Positions 22,284-33,749 of a stretch of 64,000 nucleotides of DNA are shown piece by piece. Every line of letters begins with the position of its first letter. The stretch's first letter is position 1. The notes beneath the pieces were generated by a model. That model did no database searches. It was not told the DNA's origin and saw nothing but the letters and a program-made list of their open reading frames with translations. Position numbers and translations under genes: made by a program. The stretch spans positions 16,187,193 through 16,251,192 of the forward strand of contig JAGTTD010000009.1 in NCBI GenBank assembly GCA_018398585.1. Direction: 5' to 3'. The DNA is from Simmondsia chinensis. Lineage: Eukaryota; Streptophyta; Magnoliopsida; Caryophyllales; Simmondsiaceae.

Positions 22284-23842
22284 CTTGAGCATCATTTTTG
22301 AGTCCTTTGATCCACAACATCACTTTTGTTATGGCATTCTAGGAATCATCTATTTACTACCAGCACTCTTTGTTCTACAAATGCCTTGAACAAATCAGAA
22401 AAGATTAAAAACCTTTATCATTACAAAGAGTTTACACAAAACTCTCATTTGACTTTCAACATCCTCAAGATGCATTTTGAACAAATCAATACTTCAGATT
22501 GACAAAGTAAGAGGTAAACATATCAATAATGAAAATGGTAGTCTATGAATGTAACAAAGTGAAGCGCACTATTTCCCCACCTTTACACTCATAAGTATAC
22601 AAGTGTTTGAATAGATTAAACTCCAATTAGCAGGTTCTTATTAAAGCTTTACTAAAAAAATCCTTCGGTAATTGCCTTTTCTACTAAACACAACTCACAA
22701 AGAGAAGTATACCTTAGAGATAAACTTCAATTGGCCTTTCCGAAATAATCGGTTTATTATTTTCGGACGAATACAATTAGAACAAGCATGCCCCTTAATA
22801 GATCACTTAACAAATATAGAATTAACAAATAAATTTCAGGAGTTACAATTATCCAAGTCAAACTTAGAGAAAAACTTCACACAGAAGACTATGTCCAAAC
22901 ATAAAAGAGCTACTAAAGCTAAATAAAAAATACAAGCATAATTCGAATGTTGGTAGAGAAAGGTACCATTTTTTAGCTCAAGACATACAAGAACGTGGTT
23001 AACCATTCTATGAAAATATGTCGTTTACTAGGAGAACATAATAAGGTAGATGATTTTGTGAAAATTAGCTAGGCTTGGGCACAAAACCCTCCTGCTTAGG
23101 TCGCACAGACCAAGCAATTAAAGTAGTGACTCGATTGGCTTCACGATGCTTTGATTCCAACTCAAGATAACAAATATCTTAATTTACTCATCATTGACCA
23201 TTAGTGGCTCCAGCTACGGTGACGTAGTGAACATATCACTGCTAGAACCTATCGCTCAGCTAATTCTCATTTTCAGAATCTCACAAGTAACCGGATAATG
23301 GCATTCATCACCCAGAGGTGATCGCCTCAAGACCATTTGAATCTTCTAATCTTCTTTGGGTTATTTTCTTAAAAGAAGATGGAATTGTTTTTTTCTTTTT
23401 TCTTTTTTTAAGCAACAATTACGGTTACCGTATTCCATTTGCTCGGACTCACTGAGTTTTGTTATGGACATAGTTACAGGATAGAGTTTCTCAAAACTCT
23501 TCTAAATAACAGATAGGTTATCTTCTTGTGCCACATATCATAATCACTTAGATAATTGAACATAGGCACATTAAACTAAGGCACATACTTTTAATTTTTA
23601 ATTAACTAGATTAGCACATTGCACTATAGGCCATTAGATCGAAAATTTTGCTAAGCTTACAATTATCTCAAACAACATAATTTGTAATGCAAAATCTAAT
23701 CAATCATTCAACTCAATAAGGAACAAATCTATTTCAATAACTCAGGGACCATAAAAGTCCACAATAATTACTAAATTCAAACAAAGAACTAATCCTACTT
23801 AGTAACTAAACAATACTTTATGAATTTAACAACTATTGCTAT
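22284..23842. other. AT-rich spacer, possibly 5' part of the left copia remnant
   Basis: No counterpart in the right arm, where element C lies instead. No domain recognised. Minus-strand copia gag or leader is possible because the internal region ends somewhere here. A frame at 22,672-22,926 is lysine- and asparagine-rich AT-driven sequence with no family resemblance. Confidence 0.35.
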
Positions 23843-23847
23843 GATCA

Positions 23848-24867
23848 CTGATAACATCAAAAATGTCATCCGAACAAATGATACGTGGCCGCCTGGGATG
23901 AGGCCACAACTCGGGACGAGATCCACCCCCGGAGGCCCGAGTTCGGAACTTTGCCTTCGATCAAAAAGGAATGAGCGCACATCACCGACGGGACACATCC
24001 CAGGATCCGAGTAAAAGAAGGAAGGATCACGCCCACTCCGATGTATGTGCATCTCCGGAAGCTACTTCCGGAACTCCACTTTCGACTTAAGAGAACGAAG
24101 TGCACCTCACTGACAGAACACATCCCGGAATTTGAGCAAGAGGAGAAGGAGGCATACCCGCCCAGACGTGGGTGCATATTTGTCCAGGATGCACCCTCGG
24201 AGCCCGCCTCCAGGACTTAGGCAACACCCTTAAAGATATAGACGCATCAAGATGATGAGGAACATTTCAACCCTCGAGCAGTCCCACACCAGCGACCCAA
24301 TGGCGCATGCACCCGGACCCGAGGGGGCATCTCCGTCCATGACGCCTTCTCCTCCGGGAGTCGGCCGAACAACAACCACGACCTGGCACCTTGGCTCGGA
24401 CCGACGACAGCATGAAGCACGGTACCTGAAGGGCCTCAAGACGGCACCCCAATGCAACGCTCATTTCAACTCCCGGAGTTTCCCCGAAGATTCCCCAGCA
24501 ACCATCCCTGGCTCCATGAGTCGAATAGATAATAACTCGAGGTCATAGGCCCAACGACCAAGGGTATCTCGTCCCAGTACCGTACTGGGTGAGATACACC
24601 TCTTCATACGGGCATAACTTTTCAGGGAAAAATCTCTATAAATAGGGCTTAGACCCCTAAAGAAAGGATAAGCTCACTGCTATCCCTTCACTCTCATCTC
24701 AAGGACCCTCAGAGCAGCTATGGCCCTCTTTTTTTCTTTCCTTTTCTCTTGTAATCTCATAAAATCCCTATAATAAAGCCGTTAATTAATTAGAAAACTT
24801 AATAAAAGATAAATGGGCCTCATTATTCGCCCTCCATTAAAGAACCCCAAATTATTGTACCGAAACA
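23848..24867 (+). mobile_element. Solo LTR of a Tat-type element
   Basis: A 1020-bp LTR beginning TGATAACATC and ending GTACCGAAACA, flanked by a perfect 5-bp target duplication ATCAC (23,843-23,847 and 24,868-24,872). It shares words with the other LTRs of this group (GCATCCGAACAA/TCATCCGAACAA near the start, TCTATAAATAG, ATTAAAGAAC near the end) at 34,532, 35,947 and 59,381. Intra-element LTR recombination is the usual origin. GC-rich stretches give open frames (23,866-24,457) that I do not consider genes. Confidence 0.9.
24637..24644 (+). promoter_or_regulatory. TATA box of the solo LTR
   Basis: TATAAATA in the context CTCTATAAATAGGGCTT, conserved in the related LTRs (CTATAAATAGCG at about 35,054 and 36,494; GCTATAAATAC at about 59,761). 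This is the expected Pol II promoter position before the R region. Confidence 0.6.
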
Positions 24868-27318
24868 ATCACAAAAGTCAATAGTAATTTATTTTGACTT
24901 TAACAACTGATGATATGACTACAAAAGTCATTTGCAATTAATTTTAGTTTAACAACTAATATCACAAAAGCCAATATATGTTATGAGCACAAAAATCACT
25001 AACAACTTATTTTAGCTCAAGAAAAGGAACAAAATAATTTTCCCAAAATGTTAAAACAAATTGATTAATTTTAACTGCATATTTGGGACTACTAAAGCCG
25101 CCATAATTTATTCAATTCAAAGAAAGAACAAATCTATTTCTTTAGAAATTTAAAATTTGTTTATTAATTCAATCAATAATTTGTAAATTTGAAACTCGTG
25201 TTTGGCAACAAAAGTCAATGACAAGTTATTTCAATTAGATAACACGAACAGATTTGTTTCTTTTTGGAACAAATCCATTTGATTAATTTAGATAATCAAT
25301 AATCAATTAGCTAATCTAACAAATCACATATGACCACTGAAGTCATTAACAATTGCTTCTATTCAATGAAGGAACATAGCCTTTCTTTTTTTCAAATCAA
25401 GGCAGCAATTGATTAATTTAATTACTCATACTCGATTGCAAAAGTCAATGTCAATTGATTTAATGCAAGTACAAAAAAAATCTATTTCACTTTAATGAAA
25501 CATATTCAATAATAAATTTAATCTCTCATCTTCGCCTACATAAGTCACTATATTACACAAGTAAATGAGCAACATTCATTTTAGGGTATAAGAAAAATAT
25601 TTACTAAAAATAAACAATAAGAAATTTATGACCTAAATAATAATTTTTTATTTATCCTTTCTTTTCTTTTTAAAGAAAAAGTTTAAATTGGACCACTAGG
25701 CTCAGAACAAATAATGGGCCACATTGCCCAGCCACATTTAATAAAGGGTTATTGGGACCTTCTCATGTGCCGTATGGAAAAAACCCTAGCCAAGAAGCCG
25801 GCCCCACAACTCACATCCCTTTTAAGAAGCAACGTATGTGCCGTATTGAAAAAACCTTCTCATGTGCCGTATTGAAAAAATTCTAGGGTGCGTAATAGCG
25901 TTCAAAGATCACTCTTTGGCGTTTAAACTTGCTTTGCCAACTTTGCGGCTTTCTCTAGTAGGGAAGTAGTGAGATCAAGAATAGTATAAGAGTGGCTCGG
26001 TCATCGATCGGCCTCTCCACCTTGTTCATTCGATAGGGCAAGACTGCAGACCAACAATCCAATAAAAGGTCGCGTAAGAGACTTTATCAAACCTTCTTCT
26101 TTTCATAATAATAAGGTAAGCATCAAAGCCTAGCAAACCCAACCTATTAAAAGAAAAACTTCCGTTTTCCCTACTCCTAAGAAGTGAAAGTTGCTAGCGC
26201 CCACCACACTTTGCTTTGGGGCCGATCTCTTGTATCGAAGCAAATAAATAGAAAAATATAATTAGATTTTTTATTTATTTATTGAATTAAGTTTGTTCCA
26301 CCACAAATCGATTTCGCCGCATGGATTGTTCCGCTGCCACAACCTGATCTCGACATCCAAGCACGAATTTCTTGAGCGCTTCGGCGGTGGAAATGATTAA
26401 GGTGGTCATTGACCTCAATTTCCCAGGCATTTGTGAGAGCTAGGTCGACCGCACGGGCGACGTCCTTAGGATCCACGAGCATGACACCCCTCTCCCACAA
26501 AAGCCCCATGACTCTTTTAAGAATGTAGTTTTGGAGCTGTGTACAACGAGGGTTAAAACCCTCTCTTTTTTGAAAGAGTCAATCGTGCCCCCTTTGTGCT
26601 GCTTCCCTTTCCTCGACCTCCATCCACAGTTGGTCGAGGCTTATCTCCTCGTCTTGCTCGATGAGTAAAGGCATGGCCGGATTAACTGGCATGTGAAGAA
26701 TAGGGTAAGCGGGCACAGGAGTATCCATCCACAAAGATCTGGAAGAAAATCCATTTCATCCAAGTGGCTGAGTGCCCTACAAGCGCAAACCAACAAAGGA
26801 GCCTACCCTCTGAAGCAGCTGGTCATTTTTAATAATAAAAGAGAGGGCTCGACCCCTAAGAGGGAACCCAACCTTTGATAGTAGGACCCCCCAGAATCCA
26901 ATCAAACCTGTTTTTAGACAAAACAAAAAAGCAAAAAAGCTATAGTGGCTAGGAATAGGAAAGGAATGAATCATCATTGCCAAATCTGGGAAAGACGAGG
27001 AGATAAAGGGCGACGGATATTCATGATATTTGGTTGGATTTATGTTCATTCGCTCTTCTAGTGGAGCGACATACCGCAAAAAGAAAACTGTTATCGGATT
27101 TAAAGCAATGACTTAAGCCTCCAGCCTTTTTCTTATAAAGAGCGTGACTCTTGTTTTTAAAGCGCTGAGTTACTTAAGACTCTTATCTAAGAGAAAGAGT
27201 ATAGTAGACTCCATTATAGGTCATTCGGAAGGGCTTTGCATAGTTCTATTTTAGAGCGTAAGGTTGTGGTTGTTCCCTCGACTGACTGAGAAAAACTAGT
27301 TCCAGAGGCATCTTTCAT

Positions 27319-27696
27319 TCCTATCGATTTGGGTTTTCCGCACCATATTTTTATCTGCCTCTTCTTCGAATCAGAATTCCCAGCAAATCCTTGACTCCTC
27401 AAATTAAATGGGATTTCGCACCTGGCGAATCTTTCACTCTACCTCCTCTCACTAACACCATAAATTGTTCATGCAAATTATGACCTTCACCCGGAATGTG
27501 AGCAAATATATCATGTCGATTGCTCAACCGTACTTTTGCTATCTTACGTAGAGGATGAATTAGGTTTTTTCGGTGTTCTCGTTGAAACACGCAGACATAC
27601 TCCTTGCTTCTGGGGACATTGATCCGAAGCTCGAGTATTGTCCGTGCACCGTTTTTCTTCTCTACCATGACGAATCAATTGATTTAATGCAAGCAT
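27319..27696 (-). pseudogene. rps12: Ribosomal protein S12 (mitochondrial), NUMT copy
   Basis: It starts at 27,696, 48 bp after nad3, with [12 protein letters not shown] and [21 protein letters not shown] frameshift follows PNS. In the next frame come [33 protein letters not shown] and [17 protein letters not shown] sits where the family has Arg before GVKDLLG, consistent with a CGA to TGA transition, as expected from cytosine deamination in nuclear DNA. The C-terminal GKPKSI is reached at 27,322 and the usual stop is lost. Length (378 bp) equals the normal 125 codons. Order and spacing nad3-rps12 are those of the mitochondrial cotranscribed pair. Confidence 0.92.
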
Positions 27697-27744
27697 CGCT
27701 ATTTCCTTTGTCCTTCCCCCAGGTTTTTTCCCTATCACTAGAGA

Positions 27745-28100
27745 TTACTCTCGATCCAAAGCACCCCTTTTCCATTCAAAGAGAAATCCAATCGTTAAAA
27801 TCAATAAAAAGGCCATCATGGACCAAGATCCAAACGGATCAATCTTGTTGGGAGGTACTACCCAAGGAAAGAAAAAGGTCACTTCCGGATCAAGGATAAT
27901 AAATAAAATGGAACAATATAAAATCGTATATCGAAATGACTTCTAGCATCACCGAAAGGATTGAAACCATATTCGTAGGCCGACAATTTTTCTGGATAAG
28001 TCGAACTATTAGAAGCAAATGGAAAAGGAACACCGAGTGGGATCAAAGAAACTAGCAGACTAATCAGTAAATAGATACAAATTGGCACAAATTCTAACAT
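27745..28100 (-). pseudogene. nad3: NADH dehydrogenase subunit 3 (mitochondrial), NUMT copy
   Basis: The ATG at 28,100 starts MLEFVPICIYLLISLLVSLI, followed by the highly conserved FPFASNSSTYPEKLSAYE and FGDARSHFDIRFY. A net 4-bp loss near 27,917 shifts the frame; the C-terminal part continues with DPEVTFFFPW, NKIDPFGSWSMMAFLLILTI and EWKRGALDRE to a TAA at 27,745. At 356 bp it is close to the usual 360 bp. Nad3 is a hydrophobic subunit of complex I. Codons for DPE and VPPNKIDP look like the unedited genomic form of plant nad3 (edited mRNA has Leu at some of these sites, from family knowledge), favouring transfer as DNA. Cys to Tyr in SAYEC and the frameshift mark it as dead. Confidence 0.92.
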
Positions 28101-28600
28101 CACCACAGCCCACTTTTTTCTCTCGCTCCTTGCTCGCGAAGCAGCATACCGCAAAAAAAATCAAGAAGAAAAAGCCCATTCCGCAATGACTTACAACCCT
28201 CTTTCTAGTGAAAAGTGGGTTGTAAGTCGTTGTCGGGTTCCCTGGAGCGATACGATATTGATAGAAGTTTCTTTTTCATTCTTGGACAATGAAATCGAAG
28301 ATTGCATTTTACCTATTAGTTTATGGGGCCATCATCTTTCCTAAGCTGGGTTAGAATAAAAGCCGGGAAAAAGATTAATGCTTTTTCTTTAATTTATCAG
28401 GATCAAAGCGCTGCACATGCTGGCTAATCACCTAGCCCAAAAAGAGGTCCAGGTTGTGAAAATCTAAATCCGGGCAAGAAAATCCCTGGCGGGAGATTTC
28501 GGCTTGGATCTGTTGTTGAAGGACCACCATATGGTGCTCTCATTTTGGTTCTTTGACAAGAACCATTAGTTGAGCCTGTAAAATCTCTCTTCTTCTTTGA

Positions 28601-29009
28601 GAAGAATATGTTACCTTTTGCTTATTTCGTACTCTTTATCTCTTTTTTTTTAGGGAAAGTCCTAGGTGCCTAATTTCCTCCATAGTTCCCTCCTTATACT
28701 CTTCGCGTTAACGCCCCTCCGACTCATTCTTCTCTAGGTAAAGATATGTCATCTGATCGGGATTCCTCATTCCTTTTTCTTTTTTTTTTTCCTTATGACA
28801 TTGTACTCCGGCTTTGGTATAGTTTCTCCTTATCATATTACTGATGCAAGGCCTCCCGATTTTTCACCCACATCGCTTCCTGTGTCAATTGCCACCTTCA
28901 GAGATAGCACTTGAGGCTGCCACCGAGATTATCGTGGGGTCCACTGGAGTGGCCCAAATTCTTTCTCCTCCAGCTGATCCAATAGGGAGTGGAGCTTGTA
29001 TATATATAT
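28601..29009. other. Unassigned segment between NUMT and segment G
   Basis: T-rich runs and mixed-composition DNA; no gene, LTR end or repeat recognised. It ends in a (TA)n run at 29,001-29,012 that also begins the second copy of segment G. Confidence 0.4.
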
Positions 29010-29263
29010 AAATTAGGTATGATCCTAATTTGTAACCACCCACGCAAAAATACCTGCAGCACTACATGCACTTCGCGGAAGACAGTTACCCCACCATCCG
29101 ATTCCGGTGCCTAAACAAGGCATTGGTGGCTTGCTTTCGAACATCGCAGGCATCATTTTTTTACCCTGGCGGCCACCACTACGAAGGATCTCATGTCGCT
29201 GGCACGAACACTTTACAGTCCCCGCCGCCGTTAAGCATTTCATCGATGCGGTTCATCACCGGG
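29010..29263 (+). repeat. Segment G, copy 1, left part
   Basis: Begins after a TA microsatellite and is homologous to 35,280-35,535 (shared CACCCACGC, AATACCTG, GACGGTTACCCCACC/GACAGTTACCCCACC, TTTCGAACATCGCA, GCGGCCACCACTA). It is interrupted at 29,263 by the LTR element at 29,264-34,138 and continues at 34,144. It is unusually GC-rich with an exon-like feel, but no protein family is recognised. Confidence 0.75.
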
Positions 29264-29638
29264 TGTTGTAATTCCTACAGGCGGGGTATATAAAAGATTG
29301 TAATTAGCATAAGTCATGTTGTAATGAGTAGCATTAGCCTTGGTGAGTCATGTAATAAGTGAAGTTTAGTTTTGGTGGCTTGTATTGGCGCCAAAGGTCT
29401 TGTTAGTCGGTTTGGGCTTGCAACTTGCAATGTATCTTGATCAAGTATAAGTAGTTGCTCAAGTGTAAGGTTGAGGCATTCAATCAAATATACAAACAAT
29501 ATCTTTTTGAGATATTTCTCTCTTTCTCATCTTACTTTCTCTATTGCCTCATCTCCCTTCACTTCTCTTCTCATCTAAACTCTCTTGGATTCTATCCTTC
29601 CTTAGGTTATGATTTGAGATTATATCTCAATCATAACA
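29264..29638 (+). repeat. 5' LTR of element F
   Basis: 375 bp. TATATAAAAG at 29,287-29,296 is a probable TATA box near the start. The pyrimidine-rich TCTCATCTAAACTCTC tract and terminal AACA resemble the LTR ends of elements A, B and E. Confidence 0.9.
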
Positions 29639-29640
29639 AT

Positions 29641-29656
29641 TGGTATCAGAGCCAGG
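29641..29656 (+). other. Primer binding site of element F (initiator tRNA-Met)
   Basis: TGGTATCAGAGCCAGG is the exact 16-nt complement of the 3' end of plant initiator tRNA-Met, two bases downstream of the 5' LTR. Confidence 0.9.
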
Positions 29657-30688
29657 TTTGGCTTCCAAATCAAACGTGATTTGATATGAAATATCCTTGA
29701 TGTGCATTGCAATTTGATAAAGAATTTAGTTCTGAATTCTGGTTGTATTGCTTGAGGTTACTGTTATATTCATTGTGCTGTGCGTGTGTGGATCATTGTG
29801 TTGAAGCATAGTTAAATTTTGCTTCAATAAGGATTGAGACATAATTGAATCAAGATTTCTTGATTCACTTACAGGCCAGCATAGCTAATTGATTCAGAAT
29901 TAAGTAGCAACTGCTGGAATTGTACGGCAGAAGTAAAGTAACCTGCTGGATCATCCTTATTGATCAAGAATTTTGCAGATCAGCTTGGAAAAGTGCTGCA
30001 AACTGTTGAAGCAGGTCAGTTTCGGTCAAAATTAGAAGAATTGGATTAGCAAAGCTTGCAGTTCATGTAAGTGAGGTGAAGGTATCAGTTCTTCAACATC
30101 TGAATTAATTGTGATCAGAATTACCTTTCCTTATTGTTGAAGTGAGTAGTTGATCGAGCATTGCGAAATTCTTGGTGGAATTGTGTTGTATGCAAAGTAG
30201 GGTATGAGGACTTAGTTGATTTTACTTGCTCAAGGTAAAATTAACAAAGAACTCAGTACAAATTCGTAGAAACCTGACATCGTTCTTGAGATTTGTGGTT
30301 AGTGGGGTGTTGGTGTTAGTAATTGAAGCTAAGTTTGAGTTGATTCAGATTCATAGTCTGGATTAATCAAGGAATTATTGCAGTCAGGGTTTCTGGTTTG
30401 AAGTTTTCGCTAATCGAAGTCCGACACTTAGGGTTTTGGTTCGAGTTCTCTCTGATTCGAAGCCCGACAGTTAGGGTTTGTATTTGGCTGCGATTGTTGA
30501 GCAGAAATCAAGAGGTGTTTGGTTCAAACAAGAGAGTAGGTTGCAATTAAGCAATCGGTTGTGGTGATAGTGCGAATCCAAACCCATATTTCTATGAATT
30601 CGAACTAGAGAGTTGCGCAGCTGTGGATTGATGTTATTTCAGTGCTGGGGAGCGATTGTACGTCAGATTAACATTATACAAGTGCAAA
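29657..30688 (+). other. Long leader of element F
   Basis: About 1 kb between the primer site and the first ATG of the large frame. No open frame or recognised domain. It contains a diverged pair GAAGTCCGACACTTAGGGTTT (30,416) and GAAGCCCGACAGTTAGGGTTT (30,459), about 43 bp apart. It would carry packaging signals in an LTR element; this is inference. Confidence 0.6.
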
Positions 30689-33532
30689 ATGTATGCTCAA
30701 CCTCTTCACCAAGTCTCCAACGAAGATGCTACACTCTTAGTAGAGGTTTTCGCTACTCTCCGTCACATCACCGATGATGTTCTGCATCAATTGTTTAGTC
30801 CCTATGGTTATCTTAAGAGTATTAAAAAGGTTTCAAGGCCCTACTTCACGTTGAAAGCGAGGGTGACCTATACCTCCCAAAGTTGTGCCCAAAGTGCACT
30901 TAAACACTTTCAATTTAAACTATCTCATAAAGGGTACTGCAAAGATTATTTTCGGGTGATTAAAGTCCAATATCTCAATCCTTGTAAAGAAGTTAGACAA
31001 GAAATGAAGATGTCGGCTCTTATGGAAACAATTAAGAGTACGAAAGATTCAAGTAAATGTGAGAATATGATGCACAGTTGGAACAAGTAAGATCAATTCT
31101 CACCGAATGAAGAGGCAACAAAGAAGGCTGAAGAAGTAGCTGCTCACCCTGGTGTTGATGAATGGGAACAGAGGATTGAAGAAATGTCTCACTCTCTACA
31201 GGAGAAATGGGAACAGATGTGGGATCAGTATTCCCAAAAATTTTATCAGAAAATTAATGGCCAAGGTGAAGTTCCTTACGCAAGTAAACCCTTTGATGGC
31301 ATTGTGCATCCTGAGCTCAATGTTGATCAAGAAGAGGAGTTAAATGAGGAGTATGCTGTATCAATGGAAGACAAAGACCCGGGTTTGCTGCACATGCCGA
31401 GCTCAAAAAAGATAGAAATAGAGTCCCGTGTTGTTAATGCTGAATTAGAGCTCGAAAATGTCGAAGAAGAAGCTCACAAGTTAGAAAATTTGTTGAATAG
31501 CTCGCTGAACCCAATCTCTGAAATTGTTGCAGCAGGTTTGGATTCAAATCAGGATGAAATGCAACCTACAATAGTGAAAAGTGTTCTAGTGCAGCTTACT
31601 CAAGTGCTGTCACAAGATTTGAAAAATAGAAACACTCAATCCAAGTGCACACAAGAAGTTTTTACTGCAAAACTTCTGAATTCAGTGGAGAAATCGGTTG
31701 GCATTGCTATGGTATCTTCAAATACAATAGCATGTATGTTACTTAACTGTCCTGGACACACGGTTATATCACTTCAGCTAAGAAGTATGCTAGATCAGGA
31801 TGTTTGGCAAGGTTCTTTGTGTGGAGAAAAGGTTTATCCAAGTACAAATGTGAGTGTAAAACCTCCTCCTAAGCCGGGTGAAGAGATGTATGTACTTACG
31901 CAAGCTGAAGCACACTGTCAGATGGAGAAATTGCAAGAGGAGGTTGATCTGTATCCTTCTTCAAGTAGTGTTGTGACTTATCAAAGTACAAACTCCTTTA
32001 ATAAGCTTCCTCCAGATCCGGGAAGAGAATATCATGGCTGTAAGGAGTTGAAACAAGTAGCTTCATTGGTAAAATGTGTTAACTAATGTGCTAATGTTCA
32101 TCTCAGATTTCAGCAAAAGAAAGACCAAGTTTCTCATTTTAGATTTATGTTTAGAGTTGGAATTGTGAAGCAGATAGCTGATCTGTTGAAGATGTACAAA
32201 TGGGTTCAGCAGCAAATTACGTTGGTTGAAGGAATCCGAAGGCTCATCGGCAGGACTGTGAATCAACAACATACTGCTATTTATCCAAGGTCAATAGAAG
32301 AAAATTTTCAGCTGGAATGTCTGCAAGATTTGATTCCAATGCAGGCTCAATGGAGTGGGGCTGATTTGTATTCATCAAAGAACACTAATGGCAGGCCTCC
32401 TAAATTGGTAAAGGTGGAACAAGCTGAAATATGCTCCCACATCAGCAGGAAAGTTCAAAACAGACCAGTTTTTGATCATGAGAAGTGCAAGGCTGTTTTG
32501 ATGTTCCATTGGTTTCATGGGCTGGTGGGTTTTGCATTCTTACTTGTGCTCATTGTTAAAAGATTAGGATTGCTCCATTTGAATCACTTAAGCTGCAGCA
32601 AGTCAATTGAAGGCAGAAGGTTGAAAGAGGATCATGTAGGTGCTGAAAATCTTGTGAACAATCTGGAAGTTGGGAGCTGCAGGTTGAGGATAGTCAATTG
32701 GGATTCTTTGGAAGCTCAAGTGGTGACCTTGTTCCCTTGGAGTTCAGCTGTGACTCTTGAAGACTTAGTTTGGTGATGCAAAACTTCCAATTTACAAACC
32801 AATGTCTCAATTGCTCAAAGAGTCAAGCTAGATTGTTACATTGAAAAGCAATGTATCATATGTTATTTGTGGACACTCTTCATGTTGTGGCAAGATAAGA
32901 GAGTGGGAGTAGACATTAGAGATAGCAAGCATCAAAGTCAAGCTATAATGGAAAGTATAAAAGTTTGGGAAAATGTAGATGAGACTTCCATAACTTCAGT
33001 GCTCCTACACGAGTTGCAGCCAGCAGGCTTCAGTAAAGTTGATATGGATTTAATGTTTAGCTCATTGTACTCATTGGAGGCAGCATCTATGGGTGTTAAA
33101 TGGACATGGAATTGTGCTAGTTGGATTCCAAGAAGCCTTGAGTACTTGGGAATATCTGAAAGCCTCTTCTTGAGCTTGAAAATTCAGGGAGTTTGCAAGC
33201 TTCCCAGCAGCATAGTTATTGGGTTTTGCATAATTAGACAGTTGAAGCTTAAGACAAGGGTAGTAATTCTTAAAATTCGTGGGCCTCAGCTGCCATATTT
33301 ATGGTCAGCAAAGCTTTATAACTTCAAGCAGTGGATATTGGACAGCATTAGTTGCAACCACAAGTTCTTAAGAGTTGATGTTGGTGTCTGGCTGGTTTGG
33401 TTTGGTCTGGGCGGACCTCCAGAAGTACCCATTACATTCAAGAGCCACGGGTGGGCAGAGACAAGAGGCATGCTTATAATTAAAGCATTGACAGCAGGAC
33501 TTTGGGCTGAAGTAATTCAGAATCTGCATTAA
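30689..33532 (+). pseudogene. 947-codon ORF with PTB-like RRM in element F, three premature stops
   Basis: The ATG at 30,689 (MYAQPLHQVSNED, A at -3) opens a frame that stays in phase to TAA 33,530-33,532, broken only by TAA 31,088, TAA 32,084 and TGA 32,774. A random 2.8-kb frame would have far more stops, so it was coding recently. Residues about 12-85 contain DDVLHQLFSPYGYLKSIKKV and QSCAQSALKHFQ, closely resembling RRM2 of polypyrimidine-tract-binding proteins (family form DVLHQVFSPYG). Then a charged, coiled-coil-like part (about residues 145-290; EEMSHSLQEKWEQMWDQY, ELELENVEEEAHKLENLL), proline-rich PPKPGEE and PPDPGRE motifs, and a Trp-rich C-terminal third without known domain. It may act in RNA binding or packaging in place of Gag; that is inference. 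Confidence 0.8.
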
Positions 33533-33749
33533 CAAATATTCTTCTGTTGCTGCAATTTTTCAGTGAAAATTTGAGGCTCTCTTCAGCTGCAAATTTAGCA
33601 AGGAATTCTCTTGTCTAGCTTCAGATTCAAATGTATTCTTACATAGCATGCTTCCTGTAGCAACAAATCTCAGCAAGGAATTCACCTACAACAATAAGTG
33701 TTCTTCATGTTTCAACTCTCTTTTAGATTCTCGAGGACAAGAATCTCTT

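Larger units (their letters stand above)
23690..25560. repeat. Degenerate tandem array with ACAAAAGTCA core
   Basis: At least ten diverged occurrences of a core like ACAAAAGTCAATAGCAATTA, spaced about 25-130 bp, at about 23,748, 24,871, 24,920, 24,964, 24,990, 25,086, 25,207, 25,332, 25,439 and 25,535. Each is followed by AATT-rich sequence and fragments such as GAACAAATCTATTTC. The solo LTR lies inside the array. No coding capacity. Confidence 0.6.
25740..28600 (-). other. Nuclear insertion of plant mitochondrial DNA (NUMT)
   Basis: Defined by the adjacent nad3 and rps12 genes (28,100-27,319, minus strand), a gene pair typical of plant mitochondrial genomes. The surrounding GC-balanced, repeat-poor DNA differs from the AT-rich array to the left. 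Mitochondrial intergenic style suggests the insert spans roughly 25.8-28.6 kb, but neither end is proven. At the left edge the word ATGTGCCGTAT(T/G)GAAAAAA occurs three times (25,764, 25,835, 25,862). Minus-strand frames at 26,509-26,279 and 27,079-26,777 are unrecognised and could be mitochondrial ORF fragments. Confidence 0.75.

Noticed and set aside
23866..24548. Overlapping open frames on both strands
   Set aside because: They lie wholly inside a solo LTR bounded by a target duplication; GC-rich LTR sequence with few stops explains them.
26279..27079. Candidate genes in the mitochondrial insert
   Set aside because: No family recognised; likely open stretches of mitochondrial intergenic DNA, so not listed as genes.
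25740..28600. Horizontal transfer or a plasmid carrying nad3 and rps12
   Set aside because: Frameshifts and deamination-type stops in plant-like mitochondrial genes fit a nuclear copy of the plant's own organelle DNA.
30656..30688. Start of the element F frame at a TTG codon
   Set aside because: The first ATG in the frame is at 30,689 with A at -3; the TTG has no support in a plant.
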